Source: Actinomycetota bacterium
Lineage (GTDB): Bacteria > Actinomycetota > Acidimicrobiia > Acidimicrobiales > Ilumatobacteraceae
Assembly (NCBI GenBank): GCA_026393535.1
Contig: JAPKZY010000037.1
Span: 19,531 to 83,530, forward strand
Length of the DNA stretch: 64,000 nt
Direction of reading: 5' to 3'
Under the pieces are notes generated by a model. It worked only from the letters and a program-made list of their open reading frames with translations, ran no database searches and was not told where the DNA came from. A program made the position numbers and the translations under genes. Shown here piece by piece: positions 25,454 to 34,809 of this stretch. Numbering within the stretch: the first letter of the stretch is position 1; every line of letters starts with the position of its first letter.

Positions 25454-26659
25454 ATGTCAACTGTGCCTACTCCTGAAGCGGTACACGATGAATGCACAGT
25501 GTGGTTACACGACAATTGGAATCAGGAACTGTCGCTACTCGAATGGCGCGAGCGACTTGTTGATTCGGGGTGGGCTGTTCCACATTGGCCAACGCAATGG
25601 ATGGGCAAAGGCCTTCCTGCATGGAGCGAACGCACTGTGTCGCTTGCGCTGAACGCAATCGGCGCACCCGGCCTACCTACTGGTGTTGGTATGTCATTAG
25701 CCGCTCCCACGATTCTTGAACATGGTTCGCCAGACATGAAGACACGGTTCCTGCGTCCCACACTGACGGGGGAATACTCATGGTGCCAGCTGTTCAGCGA
25801 ACCAGGCGCAGGTTCTGACCTTGCTGGTCTTTCAGCAAAAGCCGTACTTGACGGCGACGAATGGATCATCAATGGCCAAAAGGTCTGGAACACCAGTGCG
25901 CACCATGCCGATTATGGCATCTTGCTTGCACGAACAGATTCCTCAGTGTCGAAACACCATGGCATCACATATTTTGTCCTACCAATGAAGCAAGACGGGG
26001 TAATGGTTCGTCCACTTGCGCAGATGAATTATCACTCGTCGTTCAACGAAGTGTTTATGACAGATGCGCGCCTTCCAAAAGATTTTGTGGTCGGTGATGT
26101 GAATGCAGGCTGGACTGTTGCGTTGGCAACCCTTGCGCATGAACGACGTTTCGGCAATATCGTGTCGCGACCAAAAGTAAACACCGGTGGGCGAGCAGTG
26201 CAAGAAGCACTTATTGAATACACCGAATACATGGAGACCTACAAGTGGTATCCACAACGTGCTGGAAGAGTTGATCTCTTGGTTCCGCAACTGACCGAAC
26301 GCAATCTCAATGCCGACCCATCGCTGCGTCAAGAAGTTGCGCGCATTCTGGCAATGCAAAAAGTAAGTGGTTGGACCGCAGACCGTGCGCGAGCAGCGCG
26401 CGAGCTAGGCAAACCACCGGGCGCTGAAGGCTCTGTTGGCAAATTAGCAATGAGCACTATTGCGCGCCTCGCATCACTTGCACACGGCCATATTGCCGGT
26501 GCTGACGGAATGTTGATGGGTCCTGACTCTCCAGCTGTTGGAATGGTGGCAGAAGTTCTTGTATCTGTCCCTGGGCAATCAATTGCCGGGGGAACTGATG
26601 AGATTCAGCACAACATTCTTGGCGAACGCGTGCTTGGCCTGCCTCGCGAACCGCAGTGA
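25454..26659 (+). CDS. Acyl-CoA dehydrogenase family protein, canonical Glu absent
   Basis: 401 residues with the acyl-CoA dehydrogenase fold: QLFSEPGAGSDLAGL (flavin/substrate), WIINGQKVWNT and the C-terminal GGTDEIQHNILGERVLGLPRE. Where the medium-chain enzymes have YEGT with catalytic Glu, it has AGGT, as in the FadE26/28-like enzymes of steroid and branched-chain catabolism. Some of those work as alpha-beta heterotetramers. No second small ACAD partner lies next to it. It probably forms an operon with the upstream hydratase. Confidence 0.88.
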   Translation: MSTVPTPEAVHDECTVWLHDNWNQELSLLEWRERLVDSGWAVPHWPTQWMGKGLPAWSERTVSLALNAIGAPGLPTGVGMSLAAPTILEHGSPDMKTRFLRPTLTGEYSWCQLFSEPGAGSDLAGLSAKAVLDGDEWIINGQKVWNTSAHHADYGILLARTDSSVSKHHGITYFVLPMKQDGVMVRPLAQMNYHSSFNEVFMTDARLPKDFVVGDVNAGWTVALATLAHERRFGNIVSRPKVNTGGRAVQEALIEYTEYMETYKWYPQRAGRVDLLVPQLTERNLNADPSLRQEVARILAMQKVSGWTADRARAARELGKPPGAEGSVGKLAMSTIARLASLAHGHIAGADGMLMGPDSPAVGMVAEVLVSVPGQSIAGGTDEIQHNILGERVLGLPREPQ

Positions 26660-26687
26660 GATGTTTTTAATAGAAGAGGATTGCTAA

Positions 26688-26792
26688 ATGTTGACAGTTG
26701 ACAACTTTATTTTTTTCACTGCGTATGGTCTTGTCGCATTTGGCGCGTACCTAGTCGTCAAACATTTAGCCGAGGGCAAAAAGGACAAATAG
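26688..26792 (+). CDS. Very small single-helix membrane protein (34 aa)
   Basis: ATG 26688 with AGAGGA upstream. One hydrophobic segment (about residues 7-24, FIFFTAYGLVAFGAYLVV) is followed by a lysine-rich tail ending in GKKDK. Unknown family; such proteins often tune a larger membrane complex. It follows the acyl-CoA dehydrogenase by 28 nt and is convergent with the pentapeptide-repeat gene. The call rests on the ribosome site and clean membrane topology. Confidence 0.5.
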   Translation: MLTVDNFIFFTAYGLVAFGAYLVVKHLAEGKKDK

Positions 26793-26831
26793 AAAGAAGG
26801 GACTTTTGGTCGTCACCAATTTTCCCTGTTG

Positions 26832-27377
26832 TTAGTTGTTGACTGATCCGTCAGGCATTGTGGCGCCATTCAAGATTGTGCCCGACTGGTTTGTATTTGT
26901 CATATCTGAACCCATCAAATTGGCGCAAAATAGATCTGCGCCTGTGAGGTTTACACCTGTCAAGTTGGCGTTTTCCAAATGTGACATTGATAGATCTGTT
27001 CCTGTCAGGTTTGCATCTCGTAAATCAGCGTGTGAAAGCCACGCGCCAGACATGTTGGCGCCGCAAAGGTTTGCACCACACAGAATTGTATGTTGAAAAT
27101 CGGATCGGTACAGCAGTGCGCCAAATAAATTGGCGTTAGTTAGATCTGCTCCGGAAAAGTCTGCAGTTGCAGACATCGCACGAAACAAAGTTGCGCCGGC
27201 CAAATTTGCACTCGAGAGATTTGCGCGAAACAAAGTTGCGTTGGTCAGATTTGCGCCGCTCAGATTTGCACCAGAAAGATTTGCCTCTTTCAAGTACGCA
27301 TCGGTCAAATCAGCATGAGAAAGGTCAGCCCCAGCCAGATCTGCCCTGGGTTCAATGGAATAACCTTTAACCATCAC
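26832..27377 (-). CDS. Pentapeptide-repeat protein
   Basis: 181 residues, almost wholly A(D/N)LxX repeats such as ADLSHADLTDAYLKEANL, predicted to fold as a right-handed quadrilateral beta-helix. There are around thirty repeat units. There is no signal peptide and no extra domain. Some relatives mimic DNA and bind gyrase (Qnr/MfpA), but most have no known role, so no function is assigned. ATG at 27377 or 27374 begins the protein; the divergent tRNA-Glu lies about 105 nt away. Confidence 0.9.
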   Translation of the reverse strand: MMVKGYSIEPRADLAGADLSHADLTDAYLKEANLSGANLSGANLTNATLFRANLSSANLAGATLFRAMSATADFSGADLTNANLFGALLYRSDFQHTILCGANLCGANMSGAWLSHADLRDANLTGTDLSMSHLENANLTGVNLTGADLFCANLMGSDMTNTNQSGTILNGATMPDGSVNN

Positions 27378-27482
27378 GTTGTAGAGGCTATCGGGGGACG
27401 TTATTTACAAAAATCTGTGAATTCCCACATTGCGGGGTCGTTCGCAATCTGGGACTCGCTCGGTAGAGTTCTATCGCTACTT

Positions 27483-27558
27483 GGCCCCATCGTCTAGTGG
27501 CCTAGGACACCACCCTCTCAAGGTGGCGGCACGGGTTCGAATCCCGTTGGGGCTGCCA
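27483..27558 (+). tRNA. tRNA-Glu (anticodon CUC)
   Basis: 76-nt cloverleaf. Acceptor GGCCCCA/TGGGGCT (G1-U72 wobble) is followed by the D arm GTCT...AGGAC. The anticodon stem CCACC/GGTGG has loop CTCTCAA, giving anticodon CTC. The T arm is ACGGG-TTCGAAT-CCCGT, then discriminator G and encoded CCA. Strong match to bacterial tRNA-Glu. Confidence 0.95.
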
Positions 27559-27580
27559 GGCAATGGGTTAGTTTTTATAG

Positions 27581-28369
27581 GTGCAAAAAACTAAAACCCT
27601 TCAGATCTTGTTGAATCGTTTTCGCTTGGCGGTGCTGGCAATGCCGGCCGTTGTAGCGGTACTGGTGCTTCGGTACTTCTTGCAGGAAGTGTTCGAGGTC
27701 GGCGAGGTAGCCACATTTGGTGAAATCGGTTCTGTGATTACTGGCGTGACCCTGATTCTTGGTTTCATGCTCGGTGGAGTCCTTTCTGACTACAAAGAAT
27801 CAGAAAAATTGCCTGCATCTGTCGCTGTTGCCCTTTCCGGATTTCGTTCCACAGCACATTCTGGTTTATTGGCAAAAGATCTCGACGTATCACTGGTTAA
27901 TGCGCGCATTTCAAAAGTGGCAAATGCGATTGCAGGGTGGTTTGTCGGAACGAATTCAGAAGAAGAGATGTGGAACTCACTGTCAGATTTTCCGGCGCTA
28001 ATTGTTGATCTCGAAAAAGCAGGAATGGCGTCACATTATGTTGGGCGTTTGATGGTGCTCAATGGTGAGATAAATACAACCTTGAACAGAGTTGCGGTGG
28101 TTCGCAACACGTCATTCGTTCAATCTGGTTATGTATTGATGTCGATTTTGGTGCTGGTGCTACAAGGGTCTCTGGCAATTGTGAGCTTTCCGTCATCAAT
28201 CATGTCGTGGATTGCACCTTCAGTTCTTAGCCTTGCCTACGCCTACTTATGGCTACTAGTGCGCGATCTTGATAATCCATTTGGCCACGGTGAAAACGAC
28301 GGCAAGGGCAGCGGGGCCGACGTTGATATCACGCCATTGTTGAACACTGTGCGAGCATTGAATTCGTGA
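27581..28369 (+). CDS. Membrane protein, possibly bestrophin-like/DUF4239-like
   Basis: 262 residues starting at GTG. Hydrophobic segments lie at about 16-33, 48-66, 185-203 and 206-223, with a central soluble helical region of 110 residues. The phrase GFMLGGVLSDYKESEKLP after the second helix resembles bestrophin-like DUF4239 proteins, but the match is from memory and weak. The function is unknown. It begins 22 nt after the tRNA-Glu and may be transcribed with it. Confidence 0.7.
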   Translation: MQKTKTLQILLNRFRLAVLAMPAVVAVLVLRYFLQEVFEVGEVATFGEIGSVITGVTLILGFMLGGVLSDYKESEKLPASVAVALSGFRSTAHSGLLAKDLDVSLVNARISKVANAIAGWFVGTNSEEEMWNSLSDFPALIVDLEKAGMASHYVGRLMVLNGEINTTLNRVAVVRNTSFVQSGYVLMSILVLVLQGSLAIVSFPSSIMSWIAPSVLSLAYAYLWLLVRDLDNPFGHGENDGKGSGADVDITPLLNTVRALNS

Positions 28370-28415
28370 TGGCGCACACCGATAGTCGGCTATTGATTTT
28401 AGTTACGCTGAAGGA

Positions 28416-30884
28416 ATGAAAAGGTTTCAAGCAACGTGGTTGCTGTTTCCCGTAGTCGTGGCAAGCGCGGCGGTCTGGAGCGCGCCTGCCGATGCTGCAA
28501 TGCGGGCTGCCCCCAAAGGCATGAACGGGGTGTTGCGCAAACTTGCGTCGAATGACGGGCGGTTTGAAGCTTCCGGAAATTCTGTGTGGGCAATCAACAA
28601 TGGCTCCAGACTCACGCCTGTTGATGCTTCTGTAGTTGTAGACAGGGTCAGCGGATCAGTTCTTGAATTTCCTACTGCGTTAGGTGATGAAGTTTCAGCT
28701 TCCTCGATGTCAACTGCAGTCGAAGTGAGACAGCCCGTGAAGACGACTGGAGTCACAGCGTCTCGGACTGTGACGGTGATTCCGCTGCAGTGGCCTGGTG
28801 CAACATGGAAAACCTCAGATCGCACAATGGCGAATTCAATTGTTAGCAAATTGACGCCGTGGTGGCGTGCAATGTCAGCGAACCAAGAGGCGTTAAACAT
28901 TCGGTTTGCAGCAGTTCTTGACGTGTCGTCAGTCAACGGCATCGGTCAGTGTGATTTCTATGCAATGTCAGACTTGGCTGTTGCATTTGCGAAGGAGAAA
29001 GGCCTGTATGACACCTCAAACCACCTGATGATGACATTCACAGGTGAAAACGAGGATTGTGGTTTCGGTGGACTCGGTGAAGTGGGTGGGAACCTGACCT
29101 GGACCTACACAGCTCCTGGTTATGAAGGAATTTGGGCTCACGAATTGGGTCACAACATGGGCTTACCGCATGCGAATGCGTGTAATGCCGGAGTCACACT
29201 GACCTATCTGAAACCGTGCGAAGAAGTTGAGTATGGAGACGTCACAGGCACCATGGGCATGGGTGGGCCGTCTGGCTTTTATGCGCCAACGTTTCTTGCC
29301 AGCGTCGGTTGGTTGCCAGAAGCTAATCGTGCAGTGTGGGCGAGAACATCTGCAACGTATTCATTGAATCGTCCTGACCGTTCCGACCTCGGGGTGACAG
29401 CAATCAACATTCCCGGCTTAGATGGAACATTGGGTGACAATTCATACTGGGTGCAGTACAACCCGAACGCTCTCACGTATGTGACTGACCCCAATCGAGC
29501 AGAGCACGGTGGATTAGTAATTACGTTTGAACCTTCAAAGGAATTTGCAGAACATCGCATCAGTCTTGGTGGAGTTCTTGGTTCTCCTACTAGTACTAGT
29601 TATCTCTGTGACCTGACGCCGCCGACTACATTATTGACTGGAATTGATTACGCGACTGATCCGCGTTTGTTGCCGCTTCGATCATGGACCGACCCCCGTA
29701 ATCGATTCAAAATCACCTTGGCATCAGTAGACGGAACGGCGGCTTCAGTACAGATTGAGCCGTTGATTAATTCGGCTGTTACTGCACCTGCGACGGTTTC
29801 GGCAACACCAAACCCCTCGGGAGCAACGAGCCTCTTAGTTTCTTGGCAGATTGCAGCCGATGCATACGGTGTGAATGAGCCAACAACATGGAATGTTGAC
29901 TTTGGTGAAGATGCCACGAAGAGTTGTATTGCGTTGGTATGGGAATTGTCATGCACCGTTTCAGACATCAGCAGAACTCAGACCTATACACCCGGAGTCT
30001 CTGGCACTAATGGTCTTTCACGTTCAACCAGGGTCACTTCAACTGCTGAACTGCTTGGAAACTCGCCGCCCGTATTCACTGCATCATTTACAAACACTTC
30101 AGATGAAATTGTGGCCAAGATTCATGTAGACAGCGGAGGTTCACCTCTTATCGGAAACCCAACTGTGGAAATTGAGGGTAGTCAATCATGCACAATTGAG
30201 CCTGAAGGTGATTCAACGTGCACATTCTTTGGACTGCAACGCAAAACGGCACATACGTTGATTGCTAAGGGAACAAATGCAATCGGAACCCGCGAAACAA
30301 GATTTACCGCTCGAACGCTTGCGGGTACACCTGAAAATCCAACAATCTCAGGAAAATTTGTCGGCTCTGAATTGGTTGCCACTGTTTTTGCTGATGCTGC
30401 GGACCAGAACAACGTTGATGTTTTCGAAATGTATTGCATTGCACAGAAGGGTGTAAAGAGCGTCTACGGATTTGGCGAAGGAACATCGCCAAACTCTAAA
30501 ACCTTTCGCCTACCGAAGATGAAGGGCAAAGCTAATTACTGTTATGGCCGCGTTATGTCGACCGGTACCGTAAAGATTTATTCAAGTGGGTACGAGCTCT
30601 TGCGAATTGCAGCTAACGGTAAAATCACCTCGGGCAAACTTGTTATCACGCCGACTATTTCGTCCAATGTCGCAGGCATTGTCAATGTGAAGTGGAAAGC
30701 AACAGATTCACTTGGAAAAGTTCAGTCTGTAACTGCTAAATCTTCTACGGGCTCTTGCAAAAAAACCACGGCAACTAGTTGTGTGATTAAGGGCCTAACA
30801 AGCGGTTCAGTTATAAGCATTGTGTTGTCAGGCCGTGGAACATCAGGGTCTGAAACTGTCCGATCGAACATCGTAGTGAAATGA
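28416..30884 (+). CDS. Secreted M11 (gametolysin)-like metalloprotease with C-terminal Ig-like domains
   Basis: 822 residues with an N-terminal signal peptide (basic MKRF, hydrophobic core, cleavage near APADAA). The zinc site is HELGHNMGLPH, with H242, E243, H246 and H252, and an Ala-Asn follows as in M11 peptidases. A Met/Cys-rich segment downstream (GTMGMGG) may supply the Met-turn. From about 460 to 820 there are repeated beta-sandwich (fibronectin III-like) segments with paired Cys. The role is likely extracellular protein hydrolysis for nutrients. The stop overlaps the lipoprotein start (ATGA). Confidence 0.85.
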   Translation: MKRFQATWLLFPVVVASAAVWSAPADAAMRAAPKGMNGVLRKLASNDGRFEASGNSVWAINNGSRLTPVDASVVVDRVSGSVLEFPTALGDEVSASSMSTAVEVRQPVKTTGVTASRTVTVIPLQWPGATWKTSDRTMANSIVSKLTPWWRAMSANQEALNIRFAAVLDVSSVNGIGQCDFYAMSDLAVAFAKEKGLYDTSNHLMMTFTGENEDCGFGGLGEVGGNLTWTYTAPGYEGIWAHELGHNMGLPHANACNAGVTLTYLKPCEEVEYGDVTGTMGMGGPSGFYAPTFLASVGWLPEANRAVWARTSATYSLNRPDRSDLGVTAINIPGLDGTLGDNSYWVQYNPNALTYVTDPNRAEHGGLVITFEPSKEFAEHRISLGGVLGSPTSTSYLCDLTPPTTLLTGIDYATDPRLLPLRSWTDPRNRFKITLASVDGTAASVQIEPLINSAVTAPATVSATPNPSGATSLLVSWQIAADAYGVNEPTTWNVDFGEDATKSCIALVWELSCTVSDISRTQTYTPGVSGTNGLSRSTRVTSTAELLGNSPPVFTASFTNTSDEIVAKIHVDSGGSPLIGNPTVEIEGSQSCTIEPEGDSTCTFFGLQRKTAHTLIAKGTNAIGTRETRFTARTLAGTPENPTISGKFVGSELVATVFADAADQNNVDVFEMYCIAQKGVKSVYGFGEGTSPNSKTFRLPKMKGKANYCYGRVMSTGTVKIYSSGYELLRIAANGKITSGKLVITPTISSNVAGIVNVKWKATDSLGKVQSVTAKSSTGSCKKTTATSCVIKGLTSGSVISIVLSGRGTSGSETVRSNIVVK

Positions 30885-31618
30885 GAAGTATGTCAAAAAA
30901 AGTATTCATGATGGCGGGGTTGTTGATTCTTTTAGCTGCGTGCTCGGGCAAGGGCAGCACGCCCACCACAACTTCGTCAACCAGCACGACAACGTCGACA
31001 ACTACAACGTCGACAACGACTACCTCCACAACAACGATTCCTGTAGCGCCAGAGATTTCAACTCCTGCTGAGACAATTCCAGTAATAAAGACAGAAGGAC
31101 GCAAAACAGCTGGGCCATGTGTTGGTGTCAGTGATGCCGACTATTGCGTATGGGGAACTCGGCCAGTTGATAAGACAATTACGAATAGTCGAAGCGTTGC
31201 ATTCGACTCGTTGATCGAACAGGGTTTCACATCGATGTCGGATTCAATGGAAACTGTTGAAATGGAATTTGAGAGCCGAACAATTGGAAAGTTCATTGCG
31301 GCTACGGAAGCAACAGACCCCAATGCGATTTGCATGCAGGTTTCGATTGCTTCCAGCCAAGGACTTCCACTGTCGACAATGTCGTACACAGACAAGGACG
31401 GAACTGGAGTTCGGCAACGTGTCACTATGCCTGTTGTGAACGCTCTTATTCCTGGCACCAAACATGCACTCAAGATTCAGAAAGGGCCAGCATGTCTCAT
31501 ACATGATCTTTCAGTGATGGTGGCAATGTCGTCTGAGTACAAGTATCCGTCAAAATATGGCACGCTGAAGATTGATGGCCGTAAGTCAACTGGCTCTCTC
31601 TGGGCATTGATTGACTGA
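30881..31618 (+). CDS. Predicted lipoprotein with Thr/Ser-rich linker
   Basis: 245 residues. The signal sequence ends in the lipobox LLAAC (C21), so it should be lipidated and held at the membrane. A stretch of about 26 residues of almost only Thr and Ser follows, a flexible and possibly glycosylated linker. After it comes a 170-residue domain with Cys pairs and beta-rich pattern, unrecognised. It overlaps the protease stop by 4 nt, so the two are probably made together. The alternative start is ATG 30890. Confidence 0.8.
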   Translation: MRSMSKKVFMMAGLLILLAACSGKGSTPTTTSSTSTTTSTTTTSTTTTSTTTIPVAPEISTPAETIPVIKTEGRKTAGPCVGVSDADYCVWGTRPVDKTITNSRSVAFDSLIEQGFTSMSDSMETVEMEFESRTIGKFIAATEATDPNAICMQVSIASSQGLPLSTMSYTDKDGTGVRQRVTMPVVNALIPGTKHALKIQKGPACLIHDLSVMVAMSSEYKYPSKYGTLKIDGRKSTGSLWALID

Positions 31619-31651
31619 TCTTTAGATCTGTCGAGTGCCAGACTGGACTCC

Positions 31652-32476
31652 ATGTTCTCTGGTCTTTTATCCATCCCGCAAGCGGTGCTTCTGGGAATTG
31701 TTGAAGGAATCACAGAATTCCTGCCTGTGTCATCTACTGGACATCTTCTTGTAGTGGGTGAGCTCATCGGATTCGGATCTGGATCATCAAGCTCTGCTGC
31801 AGACACCTATTCCATCGCGATTCAATTCGGAGCAATTCTTGCTGTATTGCTTTTGTATCGCCACCGTGTGTGGTCCGCCCTGCGAGGTCTTGTCGGGGCT
31901 GATGCAGACGGTCGAGCTTTTCTGATTCGTTTGATCGTTGCTTTCTTGCCCGCAGCATTCATTGGTGTAGTCGCTGGCGATGCAATGAAGACTGCACTAT
32001 TCGGCCCAGTGCCAGTAACCATCGCATGGATAGTTGGAGGAGTGGTCCTTCTCAGATGGAAACCAACAGTCGGATCGGTGGCACTTCACGAAATGCCAAT
32101 ACGTTCTGCATTCATCATCGGATGCGCGCAAAGTCTCGCATTGTGGCCAGGAGTCAGCCGAAGTCTGGTCACACTTATTGCTGCTCTTGCAGTGGGCTTA
32201 TCGATGTCGGCCGCAATCGAGTTCAGCTTCTTGCTTGGTCTCGTCACTTTGTCATCTGCAACGGCACTCGACGTAACAAAACACGGAAGTGAGTTGGTTG
32301 ATCAATTCGGATTACTTGCCCCGGCAATTGGTCTCGTCTGTGCGTTCATTACTGCTGTGATTGCAGTGAAGTGGATGGTGGGGTACTTAGAGTCGCATTC
32401 TCTTCGGGTATTCGGTTGGTACCGCCTTGCAATAGGTGCGGTTTCTATCATCCTTCTTGCCACAAATGTCTTGTAG
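31652..32476 (+). CDS. uppP: Undecaprenyl-diphosphatase
   Basis: Membrane enzyme (BacA/UppP family, 274 residues, 7-8 helices) that dephosphorylates undecaprenyl diphosphate to recycle the lipid carrier for peptidoglycan and other wall polymers. Signature segments are GIVEGITEFLPVSSTGHL near the N-terminus and WPGVSRSLVT in the middle, which carry the catalytic Glu, Ser, His and Arg. Length is typical. It is independent of the lipoprotein gene, 33 nt downstream. Confidence 0.95.
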   Translation: MFSGLLSIPQAVLLGIVEGITEFLPVSSTGHLLVVGELIGFGSGSSSSAADTYSIAIQFGAILAVLLLYRHRVWSALRGLVGADADGRAFLIRLIVAFLPAAFIGVVAGDAMKTALFGPVPVTIAWIVGGVVLLRWKPTVGSVALHEMPIRSAFIIGCAQSLALWPGVSRSLVTLIAALAVGLSMSAAIEFSFLLGLVTLSSATALDVTKHGSELVDQFGLLAPAIGLVCAFITAVIAVKWMVGYLESHSLRVFGWYRLAIGAVSIILLATNVL

Positions 32477-32504
32477 GTAACAGCGGGGCGCCTACCATGG
32501 GCAA

Positions 32505-33863
32505 ATGGCACGCATCGTATTCATAGGCGCTGGAAGCACAGTATTTGCGCGAAATCTCATGGGCGACATTCTCAGTTTTCCTGAACTGTCTTCAAGCACG
32601 ATTGTTTTGCACGACATCAATGAAGAGCGACTTCGTACATCAGAGATTGTTGGGCACAAGATTGTTGAAACACTTGGTGTGCAAGCAACAATTGAAGCAA
32701 CTACTGATCGACGCGCAGCTTTGGCTGGCGCGAATTATGTCATCACGATGTTTCAAGTTGGCGGATACAAGCCCTCGACTGTGATCGATTTTGAAATTCC
32801 AAAGAAGTTCGGATTGGAACAGACAATCGCGGACACATTGGGAGTCGGTGGAATTATGCGTGGTCTTCGCACTATTCCAGTAATCCTCGATATTTGTCGT
32901 GATATGGAAGAACTGTGTCCTGATGCGCTCTTACTGAATTACGTGAATCCGATGAGCATGTTATGTTGGGCAATTTCTCGCTCATCGACAATCAAAACAA
33001 TTGGCCTGTGCCACAGCGTGCAACACACTGCACATCAGTTGGCCGAAGATTTGGGTATCGATGCAGACACGGTTGAGTATCGGTGTGCCGGAATCAATCA
33101 CATGGCCTTTTATCTGAATTTTCAGCAACGCCAAGGAAATGACCTGGTTGATCTGTATCCACGCATCGCAGAGCGTGCAAACATTTTTCCGATGCCAACT
33201 CGTGGCGACGTGGAGCGCAGCGATGGTGGAATTGACGGGCTATCAGATGCTGTGCGGTACGAAATGTTCAAGCGTCTTGGTTACTTCGTAACTGAATCTA
33301 GTGAACACTTCAGTGAGTATGTCCCGTGGTTCATTAAGAGTGGTCGTTCTGATTTGTTAGACAAGTTCGGTATTCCACTTGATGAGTACCCACGCCGGTG
33401 TGAGCGCCAGATTGAGGGTTGGGAGACGTTGAGGACCCGGCTAGAGAATCCGGATGCACGCGTGCGTGTGGTGCAAAGTATGGAATACGGCAGCGGAATT
33501 ATTCACAGCATGGAAACTGGTCAATCTCGAGTCGTGTACGGCAATGTGCCGAACAGGGGAATCATCAGCAATCTTCCGGACGATTGTTGTGTTGAAGTTC
33601 CATGCGTAGTTGACTCTTCCGGCATTACGCCTACGCATATTGGGGCATTGCCTCCACATCTTGCAGCATTGATGCAAACCAATATCAATGTTCAGTCACT
33701 GACGGTGGAAGCAGCGCTAACTGGAAAGCGGGAGCATGTGTATCACGCAGCGATGTTTGACCCGCACACTGCGGCAGAACTTGACTTAGATCAGATCTGG
33801 GCCCTCGTTGATGAATTACTCACTGCGCATCGGGGAATGATCCCTGAAGCCCTGTTTTCGTAA
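32505..33863 (+). CDS. GH4 family alpha-galactosidase (NAD/metal dependent)
   Basis: 452 residues. The N-terminal Rossmann motif IVFIGAGSTVFARNL binds NAD+. The metal-binding CHS motif C169-H170-S in LCHSVQH is that of the alpha-galactosidase subgroup (MelA-like) of GH4. The second His is in AGINHMAFYL. GH4 enzymes hydrolyse by a redox-elimination route with Mn2+. The exact sugar is inferred from the CHS motif. No transporter or regulator is next to it. Confidence 0.9.
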   Translation: MARIVFIGAGSTVFARNLMGDILSFPELSSSTIVLHDINEERLRTSEIVGHKIVETLGVQATIEATTDRRAALAGANYVITMFQVGGYKPSTVIDFEIPKKFGLEQTIADTLGVGGIMRGLRTIPVILDICRDMEELCPDALLLNYVNPMSMLCWAISRSSTIKTIGLCHSVQHTAHQLAEDLGIDADTVEYRCAGINHMAFYLNFQQRQGNDLVDLYPRIAERANIFPMPTRGDVERSDGGIDGLSDAVRYEMFKRLGYFVTESSEHFSEYVPWFIKSGRSDLLDKFGIPLDEYPRRCERQIEGWETLRTRLENPDARVRVVQSMEYGSGIIHSMETGQSRVVYGNVPNRGIISNLPDDCCVEVPCVVDSSGITPTHIGALPPHLAALMQTNINVQSLTVEAALTGKREHVYHAAMFDPHTAAELDLDQIWALVDELLTAHRGMIPEALFS

Positions 33864-33867
33864 TTGT

Positions 33868-34797
33868 TTATACGAAGGGCATTACTTCTTCGGCGACAAG
33901 ATCTAAGTGCTCAAGGTCGCTGAGGTCAAGAAACTGCACATACATACGTTGCGCACCTGCAGCGCTCCATTGTGTCAGTCGTTCAATGGCTTCAGCTGGT
34001 GTGCCACATAATCCGTTGAGACGAAGTTCTTCTACCTCGCGTCCAATTGCAGCTGCGCGGCGAGCAATGTCTGCATCATTCTTTCCGACGCACACAACCA
34101 AGGCTGACGAATACTGCAAGCTCAGCGGGTCACGTCCGATGGAAGTACAAGCTGCTCGTACTCGTTCACACTGTTCGGAGAATCGTTCAATACTTGAGAA
34201 AGGAATGTTGAACTCTGCTGCATAACGCGCGGCCAACATAGGCGTGCGCTTTGGTCCACCTCCACCAACGATGATTGGAGGGGGAGACTGCACAGGCTTT
34301 GGCAGTGCAGGTGAATTTTTAATTGTGTAGTGCTTGCCTGAGTAGTTGAACTGTTCGCCATTAGGTGTGTTCCATAGGCCGGTAATCACTGCAAGCTGCT
34401 CGGTCAAAATGTCGAATCGTTCACCCAGTGGTTCAAAGGGAATGCCATATGACGAATGCTCGATGCCGTACCAGCCTGCGCCAAGACCAAGTTCGACTCG
34501 ACCATTCGACATGTCGTCAACGTTGGCAACACTGATTGCAAGTACGCCGGGATTACGAAATGTTGCGGAGTTCACCAGCGTGCCGAGACGAATGGTGGAT
34601 GTCTCGCGTGCGATACCGGCAAGTGTGATCCACGCATCAGAAGGGCCTGGCAGGCCCGAGAAATGATCGCCCATCACTTGGTAGTGGTCACTGCGAAAGA
34701 ATGCGTCGAAGCCGAGGCGTTCAGTACGTTGTGCGACTGCGAGAAGTTGGGCGTAACTAGCGCCCTGTTGTGGTTCGGTAAAGATGCGTAGTTTCAC
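33868..34797 (-). CDS. LLM-class F420-dependent oxidoreductase
   Basis: 309 residues, luciferase-like monooxygenase fold. Features: FDAFFRSDHYQVMGD, GTLVNSATFRNPGVLA and GLGAGWYGIEHSSYGIPF, all common in F420-dependent actinobacterial members. The substrate is unknown. It is last of a three-gene minus-strand set with the SGNH protein and the 144-aa protein (gaps 10-12 nt), and convergent with the glycosidase. Confidence 0.9.
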   Translation of the reverse strand: MKLRIFTEPQQGASYAQLLAVAQRTERLGFDAFFRSDHYQVMGDHFSGLPGPSDAWITLAGIARETSTIRLGTLVNSATFRNPGVLAISVANVDDMSNGRVELGLGAGWYGIEHSSYGIPFEPLGERFDILTEQLAVITGLWNTPNGEQFNYSGKHYTIKNSPALPKPVQSPPPIIVGGGGPKRTPMLAARYAAEFNIPFSSIERFSEQCERVRAACTSIGRDPLSLQYSSALVVCVGKNDADIARRAAAIGREVEELRLNGLCGTPAEAIERLTQWSAAGAQRMYVQFLDLSDLEHLDLVAEEVMPFV

Positions 34798-34809
34798 GCA
34801 CTTAATCTA

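Noticed and set aside
30960..31045. Low-complexity ACN-rich stretch considered as a repeat element
   Set aside because: It is a coding run for a Thr/Ser linker in a lipoprotein, with varied codons and no flanking duplication.
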